NCBI GenBank assembly: GCA_037893225.1
Contig: JAZGUH010000122.1
Coordinates: forward strand, 372,001 to 436,000
Length of the DNA: 64,000 nucleotides
From: Hippasteria phrygiana
Taxonomy: Eukaryota; Echinodermata; Asteroidea; Valvatida; Goniasteridae
Direction: 5' to 3'
In this document: piece after piece, positions 56,230-64,000 of the stretch
Numbering within the stretch: position 1 is the first letter of the stretch
Layout of the letters: each line of letters begins with the position of its first letter
The notes under the pieces: generated by a model
What the model was told of the DNA's origin: nothing
The model's database searches: none
Seen by the model: the letters and a program-made list of their open reading frames with translations, nothing else
Program-made: the position numbers and the translations under genes

Positions 56230-57598
56230 CTAAAACGCCAAAAAAAAATTGGACTTTTTTGACTTATCTGATAGTTTATGCCTCCCCAAAACTAATGTAA
56301 CAAGTTTCATGATTCTGTTTTTGAGCCTTTTCTTTCTGAGCCACTTTGACTCGATTCAGAAAAGGCCGAGGTCAACTGCGTGCCGTATCGCGCGAGTATT
56401 GACGTATACGTGTAGAAACATATGACGTCACTGTATTATACGACAATGTTTTACGTAGAGTCTGTACGTATTTTTTTGTCTAAGGCTAGTATTACTTGCT
56501 GTGCTTTTTGCTCATGATTCAGGAGTAACACTACGATAAACATATTTTAAAGTGTTGACATCTTTGTGAGACACATTTAGAATTGGGGTTGTAGGCTTGT
56601 TCTTGCTGAAAAGCTAGTTATGAGTCATACTTTCCTTTGTTTGCAGCCGGCTTTTATTGGGACTGCGCGGTGAGTTGTGTGTGAGCTGATGCTATACTCT
56701 AGTCTGGCGACTTTGCTTATGCAGCCCTCATAAGGACCCGCACCTTCTCAGAACTATACACACAATTTCTGTTATAAGGTACCAGACTCAATCGCTTGCA
56801 GCGCATGCGGTACCGTGCGTGTACAATGCATGTTGAGTCAAGCGAGCGTAGACAGGGAGACGGCCGGGGCTCTGGCTGCTCGAGACGGCAACCGCAGGGA
56901 ACGTCGTTGCGGTAGTGCGCGTGAGTCCGGGACACGATTGGAATGCTCGGTGCCTTTAGAGTTGGAATGGCTCCAGCCTTCAAACGGAATTGTGCCTTCA
57001 AACCCAGCTGAGTTTTCATACTAACACTATCATCTATACAGTCTTTGGCGAAATGTTCTGCACATATTTTCGACCATTTCGACAGCCCAAAATCAGATAT
57101 TGTATTGTCTACAAAGCGGACCAACTGTCGCCTTTGAGCTCCATTCAGCACTGGGAATCGCAGTAAGGTTAGGTTAGGTCAGGGTTTTTGTCGCTGTTCC
57201 TCGTGCAACCCCCAACTACACATGATCGAGGCATAATGATTATCTCAGAACCATGCTCATACTGAAATAATATCAAAATTAGACAAAATAGACGGGAAAA
57301 CGGAGGAGTTAGGTCGACAAAAACTCTTCAGCAGCATCAACTCTACGTACGTACATGCATAGTGTTTGGCTGTAGCATCAACCGACTCTACACGTGTACG
57401 TCACGGGGTCACCTACATACATTTAACATACATAATGAGCTTTCGCGAAACAGGATAAATGGTTTAGAATAACAACCCTTTTTTTTAAATAAAAGAATTC
57501 CTCTCGTCTGCAAACTAATCTCCATTAGTTAAAAGAGTATTTAAACTGTCGGAAAAGTCCAAAAAGTAAACAAAAAAAATTGGCGTTTTAGTTCCTCT
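56223..57598. mobile_element. TTAA-flanked DNA transposon (Kolobok-like), non-autonomous
   Basis: A 1,376 bp element. Its left end reads AGACCAACTAAAACGCCAA and the inverse complement of the right end reads AGAGGAACTAAAACGCCAA; similarity continues through GGACTTTT and GAC. Both ends are flanked by TTAA (56219-56222 and 57599-57602), the target duplication of Kolobok and piggyBac. The internal THAP ORF favours Kolobok. Too short for a full transposase gene. Confidence 0.75.
56717..57234 (-). pseudogene. THAP-domain ORF inside a TTAA-flanked transposon, frameshifted
   Basis: An intronless minus-strand ORF starting MPRSCVVGGCTRNSDKNPDL, which has the Cys-x4-Cys of a THAP zinc finger. The reading frame then shifts, and continues LLRFPVLNGAQRRQLVRF, SKWSKICAEHF (the Cys-x2-His pair) and LKAGAIPTL, the terminal AVPT-type box. 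The break coincides with a tandem 5 bp repeat (57169-57178 on the plus strand); one copy fewer would keep the frame. After the THAP domain about 75 residues of no recognisable family follow to a stop at 56717. It lies between terminal inverted repeats at 56223 and 57598, so I read it as part of a mobile element, probably Kolobok-like, whose proteins often carry THAP domains. No catalytic transposase domain is visible. Confidence 0.75.
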
Positions 57599-57602
57599 TT
57601 AA

Positions 57603-58532
57603 ATGTCGCCATAAAATATTATCAAGGATTAATCGTGGCGTCAGACTCGAATTTACGTCTAGCTCATTCAAGGCTTGCATATGGCATCTGCTGATTGAGA
57701 GAGCAGTTATTTTCTAATCGTGCTCCGGGAACGAGGTCGGAAGTGGTTCTAATTGTAATACATAAACAACTGCATGTCATCTTTTTCTGTTCGATGCCTG
57801 ATTGGCTGGTCTTTTACAATATCTCCAAGCGTTGCAAATCACTGTTTAAACAGTGTCCCAGGAATCGAGTTGGTTGCCTGCACTTTTGAAGTATCATCGA
57901 CCAATCAGAATCAGTTTTAAATTAAGCCAGTTTGAACAGCCTGAGACCATCGACAGTCATTTTGACGAGTAGGCTGTAGACCTGTGTACTTACAAACCAC
58001 AATTCAAAACTTTCTTACAGATATAATCGTTTTATGTAATCAATTTATGGCTGTATTTAATCATTATTTTTGACTATAAAAAAGTTGAACGTTAATTTAA
58101 AATAAAGAAGGCCGAATACAGAGACGTCATTGGCGACTGCGCTATTCTTGAACGTTGGGGACGCTAGATCGGAATAGCATATCTGCTATGCAAACATATA
58201 AAAAAAAATCTATACAAAAATAGCACAATTTCCTTTTGTAAGTTTTAGTCTAAAGTACCTTACAAAAAAAACAAAGCCAAAAACAAAAAAACGAGGAGAA
58301 AAAAACCCACCTTTCCAGCATTGGCATAAATCCCGAGAGATGGGGGCGTTTAGGAGATGGCCGAACGAAAGAACAAACTGACACAAAAATCCCAACAACC
58401 GACGGACATAGCACAAATGAACTATAGGACAGGCACAGAGAAACTAAGAAAGTAAAATACACTGTATGTGTACTGAAAATAATACCTCAACATGTCAATC
58501 AAAGACCCGAGTCACGAGGGCCTTGACAAAAG
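57603..58532. other. Intergenic stretch
   Basis: AT-rich, no gene recognised. Confidence 0.5.
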
Positions 58533-58816
58533 ACTATAGAGTACCGAAGTGATGACGGAGCAATGTTTGGAGCCAGAATACTTTTGTTATTTTGTGTCAA
58601 TGTGTTTGCATGACTGGCTGTTAACAAAGGAACAGTCGAAATCTCCATTTGTTTGGAGCCAGTTGTCGCGCCAACTGACGTCCGGCTTCGGTACTCTATA
58701 GAGTACCAAAGTCTGACGTCAGTTGCCGCGGCAACTGGTTCCAAACACATGCAGTTTAGAATGTATTCTGTTCCAAACATTGCATTGATTGACGTCATCA
58801 TTTTCGGTACTCTATT
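58533..58816. mobile_element. Two adjacent CRE-bearing MITEs
   Basis: Two copies share the junction CTCTATAGAGTACC near 58694-58706: 58533-58700 like 46455, and 58698-58816 like part of 34550. TGACGTCA occurs at 58709 and 58790; the first copy's sites are mutated (GATGACGGAG, CTGACGTCCG). Confidence 0.7.
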
Positions 58817-59206
58817 GCAGTGTTGTTTGAAGCTTTGCATGATGGTGGAGTATCAAGGAAGTCACAACATAATACACGAGCACACTAGCCCATATCACAG
58901 TGACATCATTCAACTCAAAATAGAAAACAAAATGCCTTCAGTATCGACGAAATTTCAATTGAAATGGCGATTTGTGTTGTTTGCAACTCCTTTGAAAGCT
59001 AAGAAACCAGTAACCTACTTCCGACAGATTGCAACATTACTACTAGTGTGCTATTCGTCGATATTTATGCCCTACGGTTTTATTTGCCAGTCAAAGAGGG
59101 AAACGGGGTACAAATTCTGTACTCAAGCGGTGGGGAGAATCGTTGCACGCATGTGTCAACCTCGTCTTCGTGGCGTTCAAGCGACCCTGGGAATCAGGTT
59201 GCGCAC

Positions 59207-59455
59207 GGTCATTCCATAAATTTGGGGTCCAAATTTTTGGCGTCTCCGTTACACCTGACCTGTGTAATTTCCATCAAGTATCATAAAACTGACTTCACAT
59301 TATGTTTTACTTGTTTGGCAGGTACTTTGCTTTACACAATTACTCTTAGAGATAGAAGGTATTCAAGAATGTGTCCTGGATTGCAAAATCTTGTACATGT
59401 CACTCAGGGACACCACAAATGTCACACTTTTGGACCCCAAATTTATAGAATGACC
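59207..59455. mobile_element. TIR element with GGTCATTC ends
   Basis: Left GGTCATTCCATAAATTTGGG and right, inverted, GGTCATTCTATAAATTTGGG, continuing GTCCAAA. About 250 bp, no coding capacity I can support. Confidence 0.6.
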
Positions 59456-60443
59456 CATAATTATGTTTATGTCGCTAATTTGCATAGTTAATATGTGCTG
59501 ACATCATACAAACTATTTCATCGATGATTGGTTGGAATTTTTCTACACGTTTGGACAGAGATTCCAAGAAGGCAATGTGTAAGAGGCTCTCGTGGCTGCA
59601 CCACTCGCCGCGTATAGTCTCCGCTCAATTCGCTTTGTGTCTTTGCGACAGAGTAAAAAGTCCGTTACTACTAGACTTTCTACCAAGACTTTCACATCAA
59701 AAGTGAATCTTGAAACGTGATCTTAAAATTGCGAGACTTCCAAGCTATGTTAACAAGTTCGATCAATTGGTTTACCAGTGGTCGATTCGTGACGTACCTT
59801 AGCCTGCACCTGCGCAATACTCCAAGTGTGATCGACAGCGAACTATAGTGTCACTGGTTCCCTCTTCGCTTGTCCCAGTTAGTACGAGCAGTGTTGTTCT
59901 TGATAACCAGCGCGACCATGCCATGTAGGCTGGTTCCCGATAGTCGACTAGACGTGGTCGACTAGCCAGCGTTAGGGTAAAGTTAGTCCAACAATCGTCA
60001 ATCTAACTTTCTCAAGGTTTATACAAGAATATACAGAGACAAGCCTGATCCATTCCTAATCTTCCCTTGGCAACCAAGGAACTCATGTTACCTCGTCAAT
60101 TTCATTTTTTCGTTGTTAATTCCTTTGACTCATTTGATTTTCAACGGCACAAAATGATTTCACCATAGTTACACGTTTTAATGTCGATAGAGGACTCTGT
60201 TCATTTAGAGTCACAAATGCGAACTAATTTTGGAAAAAAATCTACATGCATTGCGTTGATTAATAAAGTCATCTAAAGAAAGATGTGCAATTAAATGCTT
60301 GTAAGTTTGTAAACGATGTATAAATCAGGAGGGCAGTTCGTCTGGTATCCTGCGAGTCAAGTATAGCTAGAAGCTCGGTCTTGGCTTGGACCAGACTCAA
60401 AGAGGTCATGCACGTAAGCTATAAAGCGATGTTTCTCGTCTGT
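59456..60443. other. Downstream region of the WSCD gene
   Basis: Probably contains its 3' UTR at the right side; no clear polyadenylation signal on the minus strand was fixed. Confidence 0.4.
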
Positions 60444-60829
60444 TCAGAATACCTCGACGGAATAATTCATAGGAAGAGGTGTGAGTTTATGCTCTATGAG
60501 CGTTATATTGACTTCCTTAATGTTCTCATCTACTAGTTTCCGGATATCGGTTGGGAAAGGGTTTTGGGTCAAATACACACGCGTCTTCCTTCCATGGTTA
60601 CCAAGCGAGATGCCCGTCGCCTTAGAAGACGGGTACTCCTGGATGGCGCATAGAACACGTTGCTTTTCTACTGGGACGTTCAGAAACTTGACTATCTTGG
60701 CCAACTCGTCGTACGTATTTGCTTGTAGATTTTCGTAGTGTGCCACGTGAATTCGACGAGAGTTGGTGATCCATTGCACTGCCATGGTGCGCCAGCTTCG
60801 GGCCTGGTTTTCCGCGAATCGTCTCCATT
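60444..60829 (-). CDS. WSCD-type sulfotransferase, last coding exon
   Basis: Last coding exon of a membrane-type sulfotransferase of the WSCD family (WSC-domain sulfotransferases; human WSCD1/2 act on sialylated glycans in the Golgi). Acceptor ACACAG|AATGG joins in phase 1 to the previous exon to give the string EWRRFAENQARSWRTMAVQW, then NSRRIHVAHYENLQ, the conserved VxYExL-type segment late in sulfotransferase folds, then a C-terminal region ending MNYSVEVF and a TGA-type stop at 60444. The first ATG inside the exon (60785) is not the gene start. The domain is complete from the P-loop exon to here, so the gene looks functional. Assignment to WSCD rather than another sulfotransferase subfamily is inference from motif spacing. 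Confidence 0.85.
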
Positions 60830-61172
60830 CTGTGTAATGGAGAAAATCGAAAATGTTAATTGAGGAGATTAATTAAGTCGACAAATCATGCTCGTAAGGC
60901 ACCGTAGGTCTTGAGCTATTAAAAGCGAGTTTTCACAAGCGGGGGCAAGTTAATCATCCAACATGTAATGTAAAACAGTGACAGCAGGTTGAGGACAAAC
61001 AGAAGTACTCTGTAAAATTCCCTGAGCAATCTATAGGAGTTCCATAGTATTCCTATAAATATTTAAAAGCACTTCTGTAGGAATTCTGTAGGAAAATTTA
61101 CAATATTGTAAAGGTTCCAATAGCATCCCTATAAAATTTCTATAGTAATTCTAAGAGATTTATAATAGTATT

Positions 61173-61354
61173 CAGTGGCATAACAAGGATGAAACTTCTG
61201 GGGGGAACTTGTGGGTGCACACATTTTATTTCAAGGGGGAACTGAAAGTAAATTAACCGCGGCTTGTATAATTTTTGTTCATTTCAAGATTTCAAATGGG
61301 GGCACGGACTTCTGCTGGGGTCACGTTCCCCCTCCTCCCGTACTTACGCCACCG
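61173..61354. mobile_element. 182 bp hAT-like MITE in WSCD intron
   Basis: Ends CAGTGGCATAAC and inverted CGGTGGCGTAAG, with an exact 8 bp duplication ATAGTATT (61165-61172 and 61355-61362). Related end pieces (CAGTGGCGTAAC or GTTACGTCACTG) occur at 6102, 27388-27551 and 32272. Confidence 0.8.
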
Positions 61355-61411
61355 ATAGTATTCTTATATAGTTTAAATAACATTCCTTTTACAAGACACA
61401 TCATATCTTCT

Positions 61412-61619
61412 TTGTGTATATATTTTGTGTATATATTTTGTGTATATATTTTGTGTATATATTTTGTGTAGACATTTTGTGTAGACATTTTGTGTAGACA
61501 TTTTGTGTAGACATTGTGTGTAGACATTGTGTGTAGACATTGTGTGTAGACATTGTGTGTAGACATTTTGTGTACCGGTATATATTTTGTGTATATATTT
61601 TGTGTATATATTTTGTGTG
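61412..61619. repeat. 13 bp minisatellite with three block-ordered variants
   Basis: Units TATATATTTTGTG, TAGACATTTTGTG and TAGACATTGTGTG occur in blocks, with the first variant at both ends. It starts 26 nt past the splice donor of the sulfotransferase exon at 61645. Confidence 0.9.
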
Positions 61620-61644
61620 TTTGCTGCTGCTGCTATCACCTTAC

Positions 61645-61854
61645 CAGCAGAATCAAAGTATCTGACAGTCTCCTCGGCTGACTTTTGCCGCTCAAGCATC
61701 TGTCTTCGGAATATTTCAGCCACAAGAGCGCTGTATGGGTTACGTATGAGCAAAACTGCGCCCTCAAACGTCTTGATGTGGGCTGTATCACTCCGATGCG
61801 ACTTGACGCATATCGTCTGCTTGGTGTGGTAGTCGAAATTTCCCCCTGGAAAGA
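61645..61854 (-). CDS. WSCD-type sulfotransferase, internal exon
   Basis: Internal exon of 210 nt, phase 1 at both ends. Acceptor TCTCCAG|TCTTTCC and donor TCTGCTG|GTAAGG. The peptide begins FPGGNFDYHTKQTICVKSHR and contains FEGAVLLIRNPYSALVAEIF; LLIRNP is the conserved 3'-phosphate-binding (3'-PB) element of PAPS-dependent sulfotransferases, and CVKSH corresponds to the family's VKTH strand. An alternative acceptor six bases further in (TTTCCAG|GGGG) would break the frame across the junction, so I prefer the upstream AG. The donor lies only 26 nt from a 13 bp minisatellite in the following intron. Confidence 0.85.
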
Positions 61855-62888
61855 CTGGAGAAGGATTGGCGACAGAAATTAGTATATGCATAGACTTTTA
61901 GTGGTCATTTCGCGTATTCATATAGTCCAATTTACTGTTCTCGTATTTGGCCTTTCGACCCTTTTCACGTGTCGTCGTGGACCGTATAGTACAGTAAGGC
62001 GAAATACAAAAAAAACACATGTTTCGCGTCCCCGCCCGCTTCCTTTTTGAAGGCCGCCTGGATTTTAAAATATTTTTACCACTGAAAAATGATGTATAAA
62101 AAAACAAAAATGTCAACCAATCAATCGGAAAATAAATACTTGCGAGTCGGAATTTCTTTTTTTTTGCTGATATGGTGCTACAAACATACTAAAACACTTT
62201 AAATATGTTCAGTTCTCTTGTCCAACATGTCTCTTTCATTTTTAATGCGTCTTTGAACAGGAAACACCAACGGTTGCCAGCATTTTTCTTTAAATGACGG
62301 CCATCTTAAAAATAAAAATAGAAAGCCTCTCTTCCTCCTTTTTTTTGAAAACCCGGACGTGAAACATGTTTTTCTTATTCGGCCTAATGGTAATGGTGTT
62401 TAGAAACCAGTCAAGCGTACCGCGTGCGTCCACGTGGTTTAACCTGCCATGGCGGTCCGCGTGTGGTGGCTTTGTTTACATTTCATCTGGTCACGTGGGC
62501 AAAAAGGGTCTATACTCAACACCCTAAAGGTTGACGAGCTTCAAACATCGAACTTCTGCCCTGTCTAATTCAATTCATTGGAGTCGGCGAAAAAGCGGCA
62601 GAAGTGCGGCATACAATTACTTCAAACGTCGATTTTCTGTCAAACGTAATTCGGTCGTTTAAGATGGTGGGACCAAGACAGACGACAAGCGATACTGCGG
62701 CAAATTCTTTCCTCGAGGAGGAGGCGCTCTCTTCTTTTGTTGGAAGTTCTTTTGAGGAGGAGAGTTGTCGTTGGTTGTTCTTTAATGCTCCTCCTCCTCC
62801 TTTCTAGGGAAAATGTAACAATACCCAGATCTTGTCGGTGTCTCGTTAAGAATACTGGTTGGATGGATATACTCAATACAAATTCTGA
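61855..62888. other. WSCD intron, non-coding
   Basis: AT-rich then GGAGGAGG/CTCCTCC-rich at 62710-62805, in front of the Harbinger fragment. No exon could be supported. Confidence 0.4.
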
Positions 62889-63146
62889 AGAAGAAAACAA
62901 TTCAAAAAGACATTTCGAGTCTCCGGGGCAACTTTTGAACTCATCCTGTCTCACATTAGACCCGATTTGGAGAGGAACAATGTGACAGAAATGCCGATTT
63001 CTCCAAAGCATAGATTGGTTATTTGCCTGTACAGACTAGCTAGAGGTGATTACAATTACGCGGTTGGCGAAATGACCGGTGTAGGCGCCTCAACTGTCTC
63101 AACAATGGTCAACGAAGTTTGTGAGTCTATCGTCAAAAATATGTGA
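62889..63146 (+). pseudogene. Harbinger-type transposase fragment in WSCD intron
   Basis: An 85-codon frame with no internal stop, preceded by an in-frame TGA. It reads KKTFRVSGATFELILSHIRP, DLERNN, MPISPKHRLVICLYRLARGD, GVGASTVSTMVNEVCESIV. This order (F-RVS-TFE-IL, PISP-RL-I-LYRLA-GD, then a helix-turn-helix with STV and EVC) is the N-terminal half of PIF/Harbinger transposases and their HARBI1 relatives. It stops at a TGA just where the DDE catalytic part should begin, and no continuation is visible downstream. It lies in the intron between the sulfotransferase exons at 61645 and 63607, on the opposite strand. Most likely a dead transposon remnant. Confidence 0.7.
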
Positions 63147-63606
63147 AACATGTCAGTCACCAGATTGTTTCCCAAAAATGAAGAGGACTTTAGAATAAAA
63201 AAATGCTAGATGTGGAAGTTTCCTGCAGGTACTGGTATATGTGGGCTAGTCAGTTTAAGTATTTGTTCCATGTGTCCCACTGATGATCTCCATCAAGGTT
63301 AATAAAACAAGCACGAGCCGCGTCGTCGACCTACCTATGAATCAGTAAAACACAGTAAATGTTCTAGCGCCCTCTTCTGTTGAGCCGTGTGGCGAAAACG
63401 AATTTGGCACAAGAAGAAGAGCGCTGAGCGATATAGAGCCCCGTCTGCGATGCGACGCGGCTAAAAATCCTGTGTACATCTTAGGAAATAATAAAGATTC
63501 ATTTAGGGGAGGAACTTACTTTTGTTGAGGTGTTTATAAACCCTTCATGTTCACCTTGAAAATTGCCACACCCCTTGACAAGAGACTCTGACACGCCCCT
63601 ACTTAC

Positions 63607-63783
63607 TTTTGTTTGAGATTGCCATTGATTTCTCGTGTGCCCAATAAACACTGCCGGTCAGGAGTCCTGTCCCCCGCTCGATGAGTTGCCGTGTCCAGGT
63701 ATTTCCTGATCGGGGGTAGCTGGCTAGAGCGATCAATGGTAGACTGCCTTCGGGTTTCAGTTCGACTTTAGAGCATCGGTAAT
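63607..63783 (-). CDS. WSCD-type sulfotransferase, P-loop exon (5' part off window)
   Basis: Earliest exon of this gene visible here. It encodes ...[20 protein letters not shown] followed by [19 protein letters not shown], the PAPS-binding 5'-PSB loop of WSCD-type sulfotransferases, then TGSVYW. Acceptor CTTTCAG|ATTACC and donor CAAAA|GTAAGT are both strong. The acceptor requires one nucleotide from an upstream exon to complete the first codon, so the gene continues to the right of the window; the signal anchor and WSC domains expected for the family are not in view. The three exons together give about 256 residues. Confidence 0.87.
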
Positions 63784-64000
63784 CTGAAAGAGGCATAAGC
63801 CGATAATCAAATGATCGATAAGTTTCACTGATTGATCGATTTCAACGACGGTCTAAGGCCCAACTATTTCAAGTAAGCCTCACCCACAACACCATCCTTT
63901 TCCTTTGTTTTAGTAAAGAAAATCTATCTGGAATGTGTTTTCATGTTCCAAAACATTTTTACAACATTTAAATTTTCCATTTTTTCAAAATAGTTGTTTA

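Noticed and set aside
61373..61566. ORF with Thr-Gln-Asn-Val-Tyr repeats continuing the sulfotransferase exon
   Set aside because: It reads through the splice donor at 61645 into the 13 bp minisatellite; the spliced join gives the conserved protein.

Overview
The window is invertebrate deuterostome nuclear DNA, most likely from an echinoderm; a hemichordate is not excluded. The evidence is a five-exon aristaless-like (Alx) homeobox gene with GT-AG introns of 0.65 to 18 kb, plus a background of tRNA-derived SINEs, CR1/RTE-like LINE fragments, hAT-like, TTAA-type and Harbinger-type DNA transposons, homopolymer G/C runs and minisatellites. No prokaryotic operon, genuine tRNA or rRNA gene, or CRISPR array was found. 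The species assignment is inference from the Alx protein and genome style.

Layout. 1-8.4 kb: AT-rich repeat-dominated intergenic DNA (foldback MITE, SINE pieces, small TIR elements, poly-G/poly-C) with no gene I can support. 8.4-14.4 kb: a roughly 6 kb array of a ~77 bp repeat that changes orientation at least twice (forward, reverse, forward), with a ~1.7 kb higher-order duplication in the reverse part. 14.4-17.4 kb: intergenic with SINEs and a TTAA-type MITE. 17,443-50,242 (minus strand): the complete Alx coding region, 451+249+182+135+474 nt, phases consistent, predicting 496 aa with an octapeptide/eh1-like motif, a Q50 paired-like homeodomain split by an intron at residues 46/47, and a C-terminal OAR motif. 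Its introns hold a LINE copy with a 23 bp target-site duplication, several MITE families, a CRE-rich element, a 166 bp palindrome and an unrecognised hydrophobic ORF. 50.2-60.4 kb: Alx upstream region, then a cluster of nested mobile elements, including a TIR element with a SAP-domain-like ORF and a TTAA-flanked element carrying a frameshifted THAP-domain ORF. 60,444-63,783 (minus): the last three exons of a WSCD-type sulfotransferase whose 5' part lies beyond the right edge; its intron contains a Harbinger-type transposase fragment.

The two real genes, a DNA-binding developmental regulator and a probable Golgi carbohydrate sulfotransferase, are neighbours on the same strand; nothing in the sequence links their functions. 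The most unusual structures are the orientation-switching satellite, the mobile elements carrying host-like DNA-binding domains (THAP, SAP), and a MITE family whose central hairpin shows paired base changes between copies.
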